Notes: generated from the sequence alone by a model not told the origin. Numbered from the stretch's first letter, positions 47,267 through 58,847 are shown. The stretch is 64,000 bases of DNA from Erwinia piriflorinigrans CFBP 5888 (GCF_001050515.1 NZ_CAHS01000013.1:248001-312000), one strand, 5' to 3'. A program made the numbers and translations.

Positions 47267-49849
47267 TCAACCAACAACCAGGTTAAGCAGCTTGCCCGGT
47301 ACATAAATCACTTTACGAATGGTGACGCCATCAAGATATTTGGCCACCAGATGCTCCTGCGCAGCACGAGCCTGCACCTGTTCCTGAGTCGCGTCAGCGG
47401 CGACGGTAATTTTTCCGCGCACTTTACCATTAACCTGAACCACGACAAGCAGGGAGTCTTCCACCATTGCCGCTGCGTCTGCCTGAGGCCACGGTGCATT
47501 GTCGATGTCTCCTGCGCCGCCCAGCGCCTGCCATAGAACAAAACTGGCATGGGGGGTAAACGGGTTAAGCATGCGAACGACGGCCAGTAACGCTTCTTGC
47601 ATTAACGCACGGTCCTGTTCAGTTTCCTGTGGTGCGCGCGCCAGCTTGTTCATCAGCTCCATGATTGCCGCAATGGCGGTGTTAAAGGTCTGACGGCGAC
47701 CGATATCATCGGAGACTTTGCTGATGGTTTTATGCAGGTCGCGACGCAGAGTTTTCTGCTCATCGTTCAGTGCATCCGGGTCAATGGCCTCTGTAGCCCC
47801 TTTTTCCGTGTGTTCAAAGGCCAGTCTCCACACGCGTTTCAGGAAGCGATTAGCCCCCTCGACGCCAGATTCCTGCCACTCAAGGGTCATTTCTGCCGGA
47901 GAGGCGAACATCATAAACAGACGTACGGTATCGGCACCATAGCGCTCAACCATCACCTGCGGATCGATGCCGTTATTTTTCGACTTCGACATTTTGCTCA
48001 TGCCAGCATAGACCAGTTCGTGGCCGTCATTATCAGTGGCTTTGGTAATACGCCCCTTCTCATCGCGTTCAACGTTAACGTCAGTAGGGGAGACCCAGTT
48101 ACGCTCGCCGTTGCTACCGGTGAAATAGAACGCATCAGCCAGTACCATGCCCTGGCACAGCAGACGTTTAGCGGGTTCGTCAGAGTTGACCAAGCCTGCA
48201 TCACGCAGCAGTTTGTGGAAGAAGCGGAAATAGAGCAGGTGCATGATAGCGTGTTCGATGCCACCTACATATTGATCTACCGGCAGCCAATAGTTAGCCG
48301 CAGCCGGGTCCAGCATGCCCTTATCATAATTAGGGCAGGTGTAACGCGCGTAATACCAGGACGATTCCATAAAGGTATCGAAGGTATCGGTTTCACGCAG
48401 CGCAGGCTGGCCGTTAACGACAGTTTTCGCCCACTCAGCATCGGCTTTGATCGGGCTGGTAATACCGTCCATCACCACATCTTCCGGCAGGATAACCGGC
48501 AGCTGATCTTCCGGCGTCGGCATCACCGTGCCATCCTCCAGCGTGACCATAGGGATTGGCGCACCCCAGTAGCGCTGACGTGACACGCCCCAGTCACGCA
48601 GGCGATAATTCACCTTACGTTCGCCGACGCCTTTATCTGTCAGCCTAGCCGCAATGGCGTCGAAGCCCGCTTCGTGCGACAAACCGTCAAATTCACCGGA
48701 GTTAAACAGCGCGCCTTTTTCGGTCATCGCTGATTCGCTAAGATCCGGCACGCTGCCGTCAGTGGCGAGAATAACCGGTTTGATCGGCAGGTTATATTTG
48801 CTGGCAAATTCCCAGTCACGCTGGTCGTGGCCTGGAACGGCCATAACGGCACCGGTGCCATATTCCATCAGCACAAAGTTTGCCACCCAGACCGGCACTT
48901 TTTCACCCGTCAGCGGATGTGCTGCAAACAGGCCGGTCGCCATGCCTTTCTTCTCCATCGTTGCCATATCTGCCTCGGCAACTTTGGTATTGCGGCATTC
49001 AGCAATGAAGTCTGCCAACGCCGGATTGTTCATCGCTGCCTGCGCGGCCAATGGATGGCCCGCGGCTACCGCCAGATAGGTGACGCCCATGAAGGTGTCT
49101 GGACGGGTGGTGTAGACGCTCAGCTTCTCTTCGCTATCGATAACCGTGAACTCAATTTCCACGCCTTCGGAGCGACCAATCCAGTTCCGTTGCATGGTCT
49201 TCACCTGCTCCGGCCAGCTTTCCAGCTTGTCGAGATCGTTTAGTAATTCGTCAGCGTAGTCGGTAATTTTAACAAACCACTGTGGGATTTCTTTACGCTC
49301 AACTTTGGAATCGCAGCGCCAGCAGCAGCCGTCAATAACCTGCTCGTTAGCCAGTACCGTCATATCATGCGGGCACCAGTTAACTGCTGAGGTCTTCTTA
49401 TAGACCAGGCCTTTTTCATACAGCTTAGTGAAGAACCACTGCTCCCAGCGGTAATACTCCGGTTGGCAGGTTGCCAGTTCACGGTTCCAGTCATAGCCAA
49501 AGCCCAGCAGCTTTAGCTGGTTTTTCATGTAGTCGATATTGGCATAGGTCCAGGGGGCCGGCGCGGTGTTGTTTTTCACCGCAGCGCCCTCTGCAGGCAG
49601 ACCGAAAGCGTCCCAGCCGATGGGCTGTAGCACGTTTTTACCCAGCATGCGCTGGTAACGTGAAATCACATCGCCAATGGTGTAGTTGCGCACATGGCCC
49701 ATATGAAGGCGGCCAGAAGGATAGGGCAGCATGGAGAGGCAGTAGTACTTCTCTTTACCTTCTTCCTCGGTCACTTTGAACGTTTGCTTCTCATCCCAGT
49801 GCTGCTGGACGTTGGATTCTATCTCTTCCGGGCGATATTGCTCTTGCAT
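47267..49849 (-). CDS. leuS: Leucyl-tRNA synthetase
   Basis: 860 residues from ATG 49849, exactly the E. coli length and start ([12 protein letters not shown]); an in-frame ATG 13 codons upstream is less likely. LeuS charges tRNA-Leu with leucine. The class I motif HMGH is in [14 protein letters not shown], the CP1 editing domain contains [13 protein letters not shown] and [15 protein letters not shown], and KMSKS is in [11 protein letters not shown]. All catalytic and editing segments are present. It heads the lptE-holA-nadD operon. Confidence 0.98.
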   Translation of the reverse strand: MQEQYRPEEIESNVQQHWDEKQTFKVTEEEGKEKYYCLSMLPYPSGRLHMGHVRNYTIGDVISRYQRMLGKNVLQPIGWDAFGLPAEGAAVKNNTAPAPWTYANIDYMKNQLKLLGFGYDWNRELATCQPEYYRWEQWFFTKLYEKGLVYKKTSAVNWCPHDMTVLANEQVIDGCCWRCDSKVERKEIPQWFVKITDYADELLNDLDKLESWPEQVKTMQRNWIGRSEGVEIEFTVIDSEEKLSVYTTRPDTFMGVTYLAVAAGHPLAAQAAMNNPALADFIAECRNTKVAEADMATMEKKGMATGLFAAHPLTGEKVPVWVANFVLMEYGTGAVMAVPGHDQRDWEFASKYNLPIKPVILATDGSVPDLSESAMTEKGALFNSGEFDGLSHEAGFDAIAARLTDKGVGERKVNYRLRDWGVSRQRYWGAPIPMVTLEDGTVMPTPEDQLPVILPEDVVMDGITSPIKADAEWAKTVVNGQPALRETDTFDTFMESSWYYARYTCPNYDKGMLDPAAANYWLPVDQYVGGIEHAIMHLLYFRFFHKLLRDAGLVNSDEPAKRLLCQGMVLADAFYFTGSNGERNWVSPTDVNVERDEKGRITKATDNDGHELVYAGMSKMSKSKNNGIDPQVMVERYGADTVRLFMMFASPAEMTLEWQESGVEGANRFLKRVWRLAFEHTEKGATEAIDPDALNDEQKTLRRDLHKTISKVSDDIGRRQTFNTAIAAIMELMNKLARAPQETEQDRALMQEALLAVVRMLNPFTPHASFVLWQALGGAGDIDNAPWPQADAAAMVEDSLLVVVQVNGKVRGKITVAADATQEQVQARAAQEHLVAKYLDGVTIRKVIYVPGKLLNLVVG

Positions 49850-50066
49850 GTTAGCCAGTGGTCCTTTGTATAAATTTTTTATGTTCATTCAGATCCACAT
49901 AGCATAGCCGATCCGTCCCCAGCGCAACAACAGGAAGCAGCCAGCTAAAGGGCATTTCTCTGTAAGCTGGAATCACGCTGGCAATTATGAATGCAAAATC
50001 ACTGAAAATTTCTCACGGGCGCTAGAATGAGTAGAAACGCTTTCGCTATTCATAAAAGGAGTGTCT

Positions 50067-50549
50067 ATGAACAAGGTCGCTCAGTATTATCGTGAGCTTG
50101 TGTCTTCGATGACGGTGCGCCTGGAGCGCGGAGAGCGTGATATAGATGCTCTGGTCGAAAGTGCGCGTCAGCGTATGTATAACCGTGGGGAATTAACCCG
50201 CGACGAAATTGATGAGGTGACTCATGCGGTGCGTCGCGATTTGGAAGAGTTCGCCCGTAGCTACGCGGAGCATCAGCAGGAGCTCGGCGAAAGCGTGTTT
50301 ATGCGGGTTATCCGCCAGAGTCTGTGGAAAGAGTTGGCGGATATTACAGACAGAAGCCAGCTTGAGTGGCGCGAAGTGTTTCAGGATCTGAATCACCACG
50401 GGGTGTATCACAGTGGTGAGGTTGTGGGGCTGGGGAATCTGGTCTGCGAACAGTGTCAGTTTACCCGTGCCATTTATACGCCGGAAGTACTGACACGTTG
50501 TGCGCAGTGTGGACATGACCAATTTGCGCGCCAGCCGTTTGAACCTTAG
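50067..50549 (+). CDS. ybeL: Zinc-ribbon-containing protein YbeL (DUF1451)
   Basis: 160 residues from ATG 50067, with AAGGAG at 50056-50061. The N-terminal two thirds is helical and charged. The C-terminus holds a zinc ribbon, with CEQCQ and CAQCGH about 20 residues apart. The family is widespread, and its function is not established. It is divergent from leuS and convergent with the glt operon, as in E. coli. Confidence 0.94.
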   Translation: MNKVAQYYRELVSSMTVRLERGERDIDALVESARQRMYNRGELTRDEIDEVTHAVRRDLEEFARSYAEHQQELGESVFMRVIRQSLWKELADITDRSQLEWREVFQDLNHHGVYHSGEVVGLGNLVCEQCQFTRAIYTPEVLTRCAQCGHDQFARQPFEP

Positions 50550-50655
50550 CTTTGCGGGTTGCCCAACATCGCGTGCAGCCTGTGCGGAAAATACCTTACG
50601 TACAGGCTACCGTTGACATTTTTTCTGCGGCTAACTCACACCGCAGCAGGCAACC

Positions 50656-51381
50656 TTAATGCAGGATTTTCGCCAGGAAGTCCTTTGCGCGCTCCGACTG
50701 CGGATTATTGAAGAACTCATCTTTAGGGGAATCCTCAACGATCTTACCTTCGTCCATAAAGATAACCCGATTAGCCACCTTACGTGCAAAGCCCATTTCG
50801 TGAGTGACCACCATCATGGTCATGCCTTCGTTTGCCAGTTCAACCATGACGTCCAGCACTTCGTTGATCATTTCTGGATCAAGAGCGGACGTTGGCTCAT
50901 CGAACAGCATGGCGATAGGGTCCATACAAAGTGCACGGGCGATGGCCACGCGTTGCTGCTGCCCTCCGGATAGCTGCCCCGGGAACTTATTGGCATGGGC
51001 AGCAAGACCAACACGCTCCAGCAATTTTAACCCCTTACTGCGCGCTTCCTGCTTATCACGTTTCAGTACTTTCACCTGCGCCAGCGTTAAATTATCGACG
51101 ATAGACAAATGAGGGAACAGTTCAAAATGCTGAAACACCATGCCAACTTTAGAACGCAGCTGCGCCAGATTGGTTTTTTTATCATTAACCGCCGTGCCGT
51201 TGACTTCGATCACTCCCTGCTGAACCGGCTCCAGTCCGTTAACGGTTTTGATCAGTGTCGATTTGCCGGAACCGGAAGGGCCGCAAACGACGACGACTTC
51301 CCCTTTTTTAACTTCGGTTGTGCAGTCGGTCAGCACCTGAAAGTGACCATACCACTTAGAAACGTTTTTCAGGGTAATCAT
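50656..51381 (-). CDS. gltL: Glutamate/aspartate ABC transporter ATP-binding protein
   Basis: 241 residues. GltL powers uptake of glutamate and aspartate with GltI, GltJ and GltK. Walker A GPSGSGKST, signature LSGGQQQRV and Walker B AMLFDEPTSALDPEM are intact, followed by the H-loop in VVTHEMGFA. It is the last gene of gltIJKL and follows gltK by one base. Confidence 0.96.
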   Translation of the reverse strand: MITLKNVSKWYGHFQVLTDCTTEVKKGEVVVVCGPSGSGKSTLIKTVNGLEPVQQGVIEVNGTAVNDKKTNLAQLRSKVGMVFQHFELFPHLSIVDNLTLAQVKVLKRDKQEARSKGLKLLERVGLAAHANKFPGQLSGGQQQRVAIARALCMDPIAMLFDEPTSALDPEMINEVLDVMVELANEGMTMMVVTHEMGFARKVANRVIFMDEGKIVEDSPKDEFFNNPQSERAKDFLAKILH

Positions 51382-51382
51382 T

Positions 51383-52060
51383 TTAAACAGTCCTTTTTTT
51401 CTTTAAGTAGCTGACCAACAGCGACGCGCTAAGGCTGATAACAAAGTAAACTGCACCGGCAAACAGCACCATTTCAATCTCAGTACCGTTATTGACGCCG
51501 ATGGTATCAGCGGTACGGAAAAAGTCGGCGAGGCTCAATACATACACCAGTGACGTATCCTGGAACAGCACGATACCCTGCGTCAGTAGCAGCGGAACCA
51601 TAGCCCGGAACGCCTGTGGCAGGATAATCAGCTGCATAGACTGCCAGCGGGTCATGCCGAGCGCCAGGGCCGCATTACCCTGACCGCGAGCGATACTAAG
51701 GATGCCGGCGCGAATAATTTCAGAGTAATAGGCGGCTTCAAACAGAGAGAAGGCAACCATTGCCGAGATAAGGCGGATATCGGTTTTGGGTGAAAGCCCC
51801 AGCACCTGTTGCAGGAAGCTTGGGACCACCAGATAGAACCACAGTAGCACCATCACCAGCGGTACGGAGCGAAACAGGTTGACGTAGATCTTGGCAAACC
51901 AGCTTATCGGCTTAAATGACGACAGGCGCATAACCGCCAGCATAGTGCCCCAGATAATGCCAAAAACTATCGCTGTAAAAGTAATTTTCAGCGTTATCAC
52001 CATACCGTTCCATAGCCACGGCAGATTAGGGACAATCGTACTCCAGTCGAATTGGTACAT
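51383..52060 (-). CDS. gltK: Glutamate/aspartate ABC transporter permease GltK
   Basis: 225 residues, five or so membrane helices, HisM/GltK family. The coupling loop is [28 protein letters not shown]. It begins [19 protein letters not shown], as in E. coli. The start overlaps the gltJ stop by one base. Confidence 0.96.
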   Translation of the reverse strand: MYQFDWSTIVPNLPWLWNGMVITLKITFTAIVFGIIWGTMLAVMRLSSFKPISWFAKIYVNLFRSVPLVMVLLWFYLVVPSFLQQVLGLSPKTDIRLISAMVAFSLFEAAYYSEIIRAGILSIARGQGNAALALGMTRWQSMQLIILPQAFRAMVPLLLTQGIVLFQDTSLVYVLSLADFFRTADTIGVNNGTEIEMVLFAGAVYFVISLSASLLVSYLKKKRTV

Positions 52061-52797
52061 TACTTACCTCCCGTGCCTGGCAGGCGTACTTTACGTTCAA
52101 CCAGCCCCATAAGCAGCATAATAACCGCGTTGATGGCGATATAAGCCAGGGTAATCGCAGTAAAAGATTCATAGGCATGAGCAGAGTAGTCCAGCAGCTT
52201 GCCCGCCTGAGCGGCCATATCGACCAGGCCGATGGTAGAAGCAATGGCCGAGTTTTTCACCAGGTTAAGCATTTCCGAGGTCATAGGCGGTACGATGACC
52301 CGATAAGCATTAGGTAGCAGGACGTAACGATAGGTTTGTGGCAGGGTTAACCCCATCGCCAGGCCAGCATTTTTCTGTCCGCTGGGCAGGGACTGGATGG
52401 CTGCACGCACCTGTTCGCAAACGCGGGCAGCGGTAAACAGGCCCAGGCAAAGCACCGAACAGGTAAAAAACTGAATATTCGGGTCGATTTCCGATTTAAA
52501 CCACATGCCAATCTTTTCTGGCAACAGTTCGGGTATGACCAGATACCAGATAAAGAATTGAACGATAAGCGGCACGTTGCGGAACAGCTCAACGTAACAG
52601 GCACCAAGAGAAGATAGCAGGCGTCCGGGCACAGTACGTAAAATGCCGAACAATGAGCCAACGCACAAGGCGATGACCCAGGCGCAGACTGAAACGGCGA
52701 TAGTCACCTGAAAACCTGACCAAAGCCACCCAAGATAGGTTGTATTTCCGAACGGGGCTTCTTGAAGAAATATTCCCCAGTTCCAATCGATAGACAT
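52060..52797 (-). CDS. gltJ: Glutamate/aspartate ABC transporter permease GltJ
   Basis: 245 residues, partner of GltK in the inner-membrane channel. [24 protein letters not shown] is the typical start. The coupling loop [23 protein letters not shown] is present. It lies 324 bases after gltI, with a hairpin-terminated leader (probable SroC) between, so it is likely expressed at a lower level than gltI. Confidence 0.96.
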   Translation of the reverse strand: MSIDWNWGIFLQEAPFGNTTYLGWLWSGFQVTIAVSVCAWVIALCVGSLFGILRTVPGRLLSSLGACYVELFRNVPLIVQFFIWYLVIPELLPEKIGMWFKSEIDPNIQFFTCSVLCLGLFTAARVCEQVRAAIQSLPSGQKNAGLAMGLTLPQTYRYVLLPNAYRVIVPPMTSEMLNLVKNSAIASTIGLVDMAAQAGKLLDYSAHAYESFTAITLAYIAINAVIMLLMGLVERKVRLPGTGGK

Positions 52798-52810
52798 AAA
52801 ACACTCCGGT

Positions 52811-52980
52811 AAAAAAAGGGTAGCGAGGGCTACCCTGAAGATTGATGAGCGGCTCCAATACCCTTACGTCTGTCAGGGTAGCTATGCGCACCGGGGAACG
52901 ACCGGTTTGCATCTTCGCCCGGCCGTATGGCTTGAGCAATATCAGCCGGACGGTGTCTGTCCGAGCCCGAGTTCAACAAT
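52811..52980 (-). ncRNA. sroC: Probable SroC small RNA from the gltI-gltJ gap
   Basis: In E. coli and Salmonella, SroC is released from the gltI-gltJ mRNA and sponges GcvB. Here the same 324-base gap ends, on the minus strand, in a hairpin GGGTAG-N6-CTACCC at 52818-52835 with seven Ts (52811-52817) right before the gltJ ribosome site. The 5' end shown is a guess from the usual size of about 160 bases. The hairpin is seen; identity is inferred from position. Confidence 0.5.
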
Positions 52981-53121
52981 CGCAGGGCGAAGTATCACCC
53001 TTTAACCCGCGATACTTGACGTGTAAAGGACGCCATCCCCAGCAACCCCTTACTGATAATTCCGGGTTACGGGTATGATAATCCGTGGCCACGCCAGTTA
53101 TATTGGGCGATTTTTTTGTTA

Positions 53122-54051
53122 TTAATTCATTGCCTTATCGTTAGGTGTTTTGAACAGTGTCTTCATGTCATCTGACATATCGAAGTTCATGGTCATATTT
53201 TTCGGTGGAATAGGCTGTTTGAACCATTTATCGAACCATTTTACCGCTTCACCGGAGTTTTGCGCCTGAACGATGGCGTCATCCATCAGCTTTTTAAATT
53301 CGCTATCGCCCTTACGCAGCATGCAGCCGTAGGCCTCGTGAGATTGAGGCGTCCCGAGAATTTCCCAGTCAGACGGTTTCTTCGCTTTAGCGCGTTCGCC
53401 AGCCAGCAGAGCATCGTCCATCATAAACGCCACCGCGCGACCACTTTCCAGCGTGCGGAAAGAATCACCGTGATCTTTGGCGCTAATGATACGCATGCCC
53501 ATTTTCTGTTCGTCATTCAGTTTGTTCAGCAGAATTTCAGAGGTGGTGCCAGAGGTGACGACAACCGTTTTCCCTTTCAGGTCTGCGAAGTCTTTAATTG
53601 CACCGCCTTTTTTAACCAAAAGACGGGTACCGACGACAAAGATACTGTTTGAGAAGCTTGCCTGCTTCTGGCGCTCCAGATTGTTGGTGGTGGAGCCGCA
53701 TTCGAAGTCGTAGGTTCCATTTTGTAATAAAGGAATACGGTTTTGTGAGGTAACAGGCAGCATTTTTACCTGTAGGTCGGGTTTGTTCAGCTTTGCCTTA
53801 ATGGCTGCTACGATCGCGTTGGAATAATCTTGAGAGTAACCCACCACTTTTTGCTGATTATCGTAGTAGGAGAAGGGAACGGACGATTCACGGTGGCCAA
53901 CCACAATCACGCCAGTTTTAGCAATTTTCTCCAAAGTGGAAGTTTGTTGCTGCCCATCGGTCGCGGCTTGTGTTTTCGCATCCTCCGCATGAGCAATACC
54001 GGAGGCAACGCCTGCCAGAGCCAGGCAAAGTCCCAGTTTCCGAAATTTCAT
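53122..54051 (-). CDS. gltI: Glutamate/aspartate periplasmic-binding protein
   Basis: 309 residues. A signal peptide of about 22 residues ends GIAHAED. The mature protein is a periplasmic amino-acid-binding protein; IAKTGVIVVGHRESSVPFSYYD, LLQNGTYDFECGSTTNN and VVTSGTTSEILL are in order. GltI delivers glutamate and aspartate to GltJK. A 450-base regulatory gap lies upstream. It is the first gene of gltIJKL and likely the most expressed. Confidence 0.97.
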   Translation of the reverse strand: MKFRKLGLCLALAGVASGIAHAEDAKTQAATDGQQQTSTLEKIAKTGVIVVGHRESSVPFSYYDNQQKVVGYSQDYSNAIVAAIKAKLNKPDLQVKMLPVTSQNRIPLLQNGTYDFECGSTTNNLERQKQASFSNSIFVVGTRLLVKKGGAIKDFADLKGKTVVVTSGTTSEILLNKLNDEQKMGMRIISAKDHGDSFRTLESGRAVAFMMDDALLAGERAKAKKPSDWEILGTPQSHEAYGCMLRKGDSEFKKLMDDAIVQAQNSGEAVKWFDKWFKQPIPPKNMTMNFDMSDDMKTLFKTPNDKAMN

Positions 54052-54456
54052 ATTTAAACTCCTTTCAGTTATGGCGCTAACTAAATCGACGCCGACGAGA
54101 TATGGTTATTTTGCGTTTGATTATCTGTTTTAAATTCGAACTAAAAGCGCTGTGATCCCCAACCAACATAACTGAATGTTAATGTTATGAAACAAAAAGG
54201 TTTCTTTTTTGAGAGCTAAGCCGCACCAATTTTGCGCAGCGTTGCTGGTAATGTTTCGTCACGGTGCGAACGATGCGCTTTAAAGGTGCGATAGTTATTT
54301 CTCCGCAGGTTCAGTCCGGACAGCGCCAGTTTTCACGTTATTTTTAGCAAACATCATGCCAATTTTTAAATTTTGTAACAGGAAGAGACATTGAGTTGGC
54401 AAGGGGAGGGGAGAGTTATCAGGGGAGGAGAATGTCAGGTTTGCGGAGATAAAGAT
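54052..54456. other. Upstream region of gltI
   Basis: About 400 bases without a gene. CATAAC and GTTATG halves at 54168-54190 form an inverted repeat about 115 bases before gltI and may mark a regulator site. CA-rich stretches on the transcript strand would suit GcvB control, known for gltI, but this is not shown. Confidence 0.4.
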
Positions 54457-54489
54457 GCGCTTAATACGGCGTAGAACCGTATTAAGCGC
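54457..54489 (-). terminator. Hairpin after lnt
   Basis: GCGCTTAATACGG and CCGTATTAAGCGC form a perfect 13-bp stem around seven bases, 13 bases past the lnt stop. The tail ATCTTTAT is only moderately T-rich. Confidence 0.65.
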
Positions 54490-54501
54490 GCTCGGTGAGG
54501 A

Positions 54502-56040
54502 TCATGGGGTTCGGCGTGAGTACCTGGCACAGAGCAGGCCAGTGACAGCAAACAACAGCGAAATCACCCAGATGCTCCAGTTGCCGACTCGTGCATAGGG
54601 CGTGAGACCAGTAGTTGGAGTGACTTTTGCTGCCAACACACCAGATTCGAATTGTGGAATGATCTGTGTGATATCACCACTCGCATCAACAACCGCCGTC
54701 ACACCATTGTTGGTGCTGCGCAATAAGGGACGGCCCAATTCCAGTGCGCGCATCTGCGCCATTTGCAGATGTTGCCACGGACCAATTGAGTGACCGAACC
54801 ATGCGTCATTGGAAATCGTTAGCAGGAAATGGGTATTCGGACGAAAGTTGTCACGAAGCTGTTGGCCCAGCACAATCTCATAGCAGATGGCTGCCGTCAG
54901 ATTATAGCCTGCAACCTGTAGCTGGGGCTGGACATATGCCCCACGGCTGAATGAAGACATAGGCAGGTCGAAAAAGGGTGCCAGCGGGCGCAGCAGTGAT
55001 TCTAACGGCACGAACTCGCCAAAAGGCACCAGATGATTTTTTTGATAGCGACTGCCGCTGAAATAGTTGTACGGCTGCGTACCGCCCAACACGATGATCG
55101 AGTTGTAATCGTGGTAACGGTTGCTCTCCAGACGGGAATCAACAATGCCGGTCACCAGGCTACTGCCGGACGCACGTAGCTGTTCATCGATGGTTTTCAG
55201 GAAGGGTTGCTGATTGGCTTCCAGATCGGGAATAGCCGATTCCGGCCAGATAATAATTGGCGCTTTACCGACATACGGGCGGCTGAGTCTGGTGTAAGTT
55301 TTCAGAGTATTGACCAGCTGATTTGGGTCCCATTTCAACGATTGCTCAATGTTACCTTGCACTAAAGCCACCTCGACCGCTCGCTTCGGCAGCGGCTGGA
55401 ACCAGATGATATTGCGCAGTGGCCACGGCAGTAACAGAAATGCCAGCGCGGCCACGGCGACGGTAAGCCGGCGCTGAAACGCGGCATGTACTGCCAGTCC
55501 GGCAATGACCATCAGCAGAAAAGTGATCCCTTCCACCCCGAGCAAAGGTGCCAGCCCTTTTAGCGGGCCGCTGATTTGGCTGTAGCCAAACTGCAACCAG
55601 GGGAATCCGGTCAGTATCCAGCCTCGTAAAAACTCCGTGAGTTGCCAGAGTACTGGTGCAGCGAGCGCGAGACGCAGTAACGAAGTCTTCGGGCACAGGC
55701 GGTTGAGTAATCCGGCAAACAGCAGGGGGTACAACGACAGGTAAGCCGCCAGCAGTATGACAAGAAAGACGTTAACTGCGCCGGGCATACCGCCAAAGGT
55801 GGCGATACTGACATAGACCCAGTTAATCCCACTGCCGAACAGCCCGAAACCCCACGCGAAGCCGATGGCGCATGCCTGACGTGTTTTACGGTTAAGCGTT
55901 AGCGCCTGTAGGCCAAACAGCGAGATAAGAGCGGCTGGCCAGAAGTTGTAGGGGGAAAAACTGAGGGTGCCGATGGCACCCGTCATCAACGCGAAAAGCA
56001 GGCGAACCCACTGGCGCTGGTAAATAGAGGCGATTGCCAT
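54502..56040 (-). CDS. lnt: Apolipoprotein N-acyltransferase
   Basis: 512 residues. Lnt adds the third acyl chain to the N-terminal cysteine of lipoproteins in the inner membrane. About six membrane helices occupy residues 1-210, followed by a nitrilase-like periplasmic domain. The triad segments are [10 protein letters not shown] (glutamate), [12 protein letters not shown] (lysine) and [10 protein letters not shown] (cysteine). The gene follows corC by eight bases in the same operon. Confidence 0.96.
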   Translation of the reverse strand: MAIASIYQRQWVRLLFALMTGAIGTLSFSPYNFWPAALISLFGLQALTLNRKTRQACAIGFAWGFGLFGSGINWVYVSIATFGGMPGAVNVFLVILLAAYLSLYPLLFAGLLNRLCPKTSLLRLALAAPVLWQLTEFLRGWILTGFPWLQFGYSQISGPLKGLAPLLGVEGITFLLMVIAGLAVHAAFQRRLTVAVAALAFLLLPWPLRNIIWFQPLPKRAVEVALVQGNIEQSLKWDPNQLVNTLKTYTRLSRPYVGKAPIIIWPESAIPDLEANQQPFLKTIDEQLRASGSSLVTGIVDSRLESNRYHDYNSIIVLGGTQPYNYFSGSRYQKNHLVPFGEFVPLESLLRPLAPFFDLPMSSFSRGAYVQPQLQVAGYNLTAAICYEIVLGQQLRDNFRPNTHFLLTISNDAWFGHSIGPWQHLQMAQMRALELGRPLLRSTNNGVTAVVDASGDITQIIPQFESGVLAAKVTPTTGLTPYARVGNWSIWVISLLFAVTGLLCARYSRRTP

Positions 56041-56048
56041 AGCGTTTA

Positions 56049-56927
56049 TTATTCTTCCAGAGTCGGTTGAAGCGAATTTTCCGGTATTCTGACGTGGACC
56101 TGTATGATGCGCCGACTGTCTGCCATCGCCACTTTAAACTGGTAGCCATCAATCTCAACGCTTTCACCCCGAGCAGGCAGATGGCCAAAGCCCTGCATCA
56201 CCAGCCCGCCGATGGTATCCACCTCGTCATCGCTGAATTGTGTGCCGAAAACCTCATTGAAGTCTTCGATTGGCGTGAGGGCGCGAATGGTGTAAGTGTG
56301 GCGGCTCAGCTGACGAATATCGCGATCTTCTACATCATCATATTCATCTTCGATTTCCCCGACGATCAGCTCAAGAATATCTTCAATCGTGACCAGCCCG
56401 GAGACGCCGCCAAATTCGTCAATCACAATCGCCATATGGTAGCGTTGTGAACGGAACTCTTTGAGCATACGGTCAACACGCTTGCTTTCGGGGACGACCA
56501 CGGCCGCGCGCAGCACCTTTTCGATACTGAAAGGTTCTGAACCACTGCTCATAAACGGCAGCAGATCTTTCGCCATCAGGATGCCTTCAACATGATCCTT
56601 ATCTTCACTGATGACCGGGAAACGCGAGTGGGCAGATTCAACAATCACGCCCAAGCACTCTTCCAGCGTCTGGTTACGCTTGAGGGTGACCATCTGGGAG
56701 CGGGGGATCATAATGTCACGTACACGCTGGTCGGCAATATCCATCACCCCCTCAAGCATGTCCCTGGTATCCGGGTCTATCAGATCGTTCTGTTCTGAGT
56801 CGCGTATCAGCTCCAGCAGGTCGTCGCGGTTTTTTGGCTCACCGTGGAACAGCTGGTTGAGAAGCAGAGTGAAAAATCCCTTTTTACTCGCGGGACTGTC
56901 GTTGTTTTGTGAATGGTCATCGCTCAT
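56049..56927 (-). CDS. corC: CBS-domain protein CorC (YbeX)
   Basis: 292 residues. An N-terminal acidic segment is followed by two CBS domains (about 70-195; [13 protein letters not shown] and [19 protein letters not shown]) and a C-terminal CorC_HlyC domain (about 205-290). In Salmonella it was linked to magnesium/cobalt efflux; in E. coli, work ties YbeX to ribosome metabolism together with YbeY. The operon position with ybeZ, ybeY and lnt supports the latter context. Confidence 0.94.
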   Translation of the reverse strand: MSDDHSQNNDSPASKKGFFTLLLNQLFHGEPKNRDDLLELIRDSEQNDLIDPDTRDMLEGVMDIADQRVRDIMIPRSQMVTLKRNQTLEECLGVIVESAHSRFPVISEDKDHVEGILMAKDLLPFMSSGSEPFSIEKVLRAAVVVPESKRVDRMLKEFRSQRYHMAIVIDEFGGVSGLVTIEDILELIVGEIEDEYDDVEDRDIRQLSRHTYTIRALTPIEDFNEVFGTQFSDDEVDTIGGLVMQGFGHLPARGESVEIDGYQFKVAMADSRRIIQVHVRIPENSLQPTLEE

Positions 56928-57074
56928 GGCGTTTTTGAGTTTGTCTCTCTTCTAATGGGATCGGCTGCCACGGCAAAAGCCAAGGCAGGCGTAGTGGCTG
57001 GTGAACCAGCCGGATATCAGCGTATCCCCGCCATTATGGCAGGGAGCGCGGTTTGAGTCGCCGTAAAAGACAAC

Positions 57075-57542
57075 TCATTCTTTCTCCGAAATGTACGGAT
57101 CGGGATAACCAAGAGCAAGCATTATCTCGGTCTCCAGTGATTCCATCTCTTCAGCTTCATCATCTTCAATGTGATCATAGCCCAGCAAATGCAGGCTGCC
57201 GTGGACAACCATATGCGCCCAGTGAGCTTCCAGCGTTTTTCCCTGCTCAACCGCTTCCTGTTCGACGACCTGACGGCAAATAATCAGATCGCCCAGCAGC
57301 GGTAGCTCGATGCCTGGTGGTGCCTCAAAAGGAAAAGACAGAACGTTAGTCGGTTTATCTTTGCCGCGATAAGTGTGGTTCAACTCATGGCTTTCCGCTT
57401 CATCCACCAGCCGGATAGTCACTTCGCTTTCCGGCTGAAACTGCGGCAGTACCGCTTCCAGCCAGCGCTGAAAGTCGGTTTCATTTGGCAGACCCTGTTC
57501 GCTTTCGCAGGCGAGCTGTAGGTCCAGAATTACTTGGGTCAT
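57075..57542 (-). CDS. ybeY: Endoribonuclease YbeY, rRNA maturation factor
   Basis: 155 residues as in E. coli. YbeY is a zinc-dependent RNase needed for 16S rRNA 3' maturation and 70S quality control. The zinc ligands H114, H118 and H124 in [11 protein letters not shown] are present, and LSFPFE near 69 is conserved. The start overlaps the ybeZ stop by four bases. Confidence 0.96.
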   Translation of the reverse strand: MTQVILDLQLACESEQGLPNETDFQRWLEAVLPQFQPESEVTIRLVDEAESHELNHTYRGKDKPTNVLSFPFEAPPGIELPLLGDLIICRQVVEQEAVEQGKTLEAHWAHMVVHGSLHLLGYDHIEDDEAEEMESLETEIMLALGYPDPYISEKE

Positions 57543-58606
57543 TTATTCTCCTGTATAGCCAGGGCTTCACGTTTACGTTCTTCCGCCTGTGCTTCACGTT
57601 TTTTTTGGTCGGCGGCTTCCCAGGCTTCATAGGCAACAACAATTTTTGCTACCACAGGATGCCGTACCACGTCTTCACTGTGGAAGAAATTAAAGCTCAG
57701 ATCGGGCACATCGGATAGCACTTCCACCGCATGGCGCAGCCCGGACTTCATATTGCGCGGCAGGTCAATTTGCGTGACGTCACCGGTGATCACCGCTTTG
57801 GAGTTAAACCCAATACGCGTCAGGAACATTTTCATCTGCTCGATGGTGGTGTTCTGACTTTCATCAAGGATAACAAACGCATCATTCAGCGTGCGGCCGC
57901 GCATATAGGCGAGGGGGGCAACTTCGATGACGTTACGCTCCATCAGCTTTTCAACCCGCTCAAAGCCAAGCATTTCAAACAGCGCGTCGTAAAGCGGGCG
58001 CAAATAGGGATCCACTTTCTGGCTGAGATCGCCTGGCAGGAAGCCGAGTTTTTCACCGGCTTCAACTGCCGGACGCGTTAGCAGAATGCGCCGAATTTCC
58101 TGGCGTTCCAGTGCGTCAACGGCAGCCGCTACAGCGAGATAAGTTTTACCTGTACCCGCCGGACCGATGCCAAAGGTGATGTCATGGTCAAGTATATTCG
58201 CCAGATACTGTGCCTGATTAGGCGTGCGTGGTTTGATCACCCCACGTTTGGTTTTGATATGTATCGCTTTGCCATATTCCGGAACGCTTTCGGCAGTCTG
58301 CTCCAGCACACGACTCTCTTTGATCGCAAGGTGAATGTGTTCCGGGTCAATATCCGGAATGTTGCCGCGTACCGGGGCAGTATCAACATAAAGATGGCGC
58401 AGAATATCAACGGCAGCATGGACGCACAGCGCACGACCCACCAGTTTAAAGGTGTTATCGCGGCGGTTTATCTCTATGCCCAGACGGCGCTCAAGCTGTT
58501 TGATGTTGTCATCAAACGGGCCGCACAGGCTCAACAGCCGCGTGTTGTCTACAGGTTCCAGGGTTATTTCACGCGTTTCAATATTCAAACTAATCCTTTG
58601 GGTCAC
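57539..58606 (-). CDS. ybeZ: PhoH-like ATPase YbeZ
   Basis: 355 residues. A KH-like N-terminal region (about 10-80) is followed by the PhoH P-loop ATPase, with Walker [12 protein letters not shown] near 143 and Walker [15 protein letters not shown]. YbeZ interacts with YbeY in E. coli and is thought to be an RNA helicase or nucleotide-dependent partner. It heads the ybeZ-ybeY-corC-lnt operon. A heat-shock-like promoter motif lies about 100 bases upstream. Confidence 0.95.
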   Translation of the reverse strand: MTQRISLNIETREITLEPVDNTRLLSLCGPFDDNIKQLERRLGIEINRRDNTFKLVGRALCVHAAVDILRHLYVDTAPVRGNIPDIDPEHIHLAIKESRVLEQTAESVPEYGKAIHIKTKRGVIKPRTPNQAQYLANILDHDITFGIGPAGTGKTYLAVAAAVDALERQEIRRILLTRPAVEAGEKLGFLPGDLSQKVDPYLRPLYDALFEMLGFERVEKLMERNVIEVAPLAYMRGRTLNDAFVILDESQNTTIEQMKMFLTRIGFNSKAVITGDVTQIDLPRNMKSGLRHAVEVLSDVPDLSFNFFHSEDVVRHPVVAKIVVAYEAWEAADQKKREAQAEERKREALAIQENK

Positions 58607-58705
58607 ACAGGGCCAGGTTGAGAAAATGAATGTCAGTCCAGGCTTATTGCCGGAGCCATGAGGAAATTAATGCAGGCAGTGCAAAGCTGCAATCGTCTGG
58701 ATAAC

Positions 58706-58733
58706 TATTTGGGCGCGGCGTTCAGAAAGCAAG
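58706..58733 (-). promoter_or_regulatory. Candidate sigma-32-like promoter of ybeZ
   Basis: On the minus strand CTTGCT is followed after 14 bases by CCCAAATA. This resembles the heat-shock elements CTTGAA and CCCCATNT with several mismatches. ybeZ-ybeY is heat-inducible in E. coli, which gives the match some weight. Confidence 0.3.
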
Positions 58734-58750
58734 TGCCCTGTCATGAAATC

Positions 58751-58779
58751 ATGCGGCGAAAGCTGAACCCTCGCCGCAT
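58751..58779 (-). terminator. Hairpin after miaB
   Basis: ATGCGGCGA and TCGCCGCAT form a perfect 9-bp stem around 11 bases, about 70 bases past the miaB stop. GATTTCAT follows, so the T-run is weak. Confidence 0.5.
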
Positions 58780-58847
58780 TTATCCGCATCACTCATCCGA
58801 GCGGGTTTATCAGCATGTCACCATTCACCGCCTTCCTGTCATCCACA

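Noticed and set aside
47732..48583. 283-codon plus-strand frame opposite leuS
   Set aside because: Shadow of the conserved leuS reading frame; no ribosome site or domain pattern.
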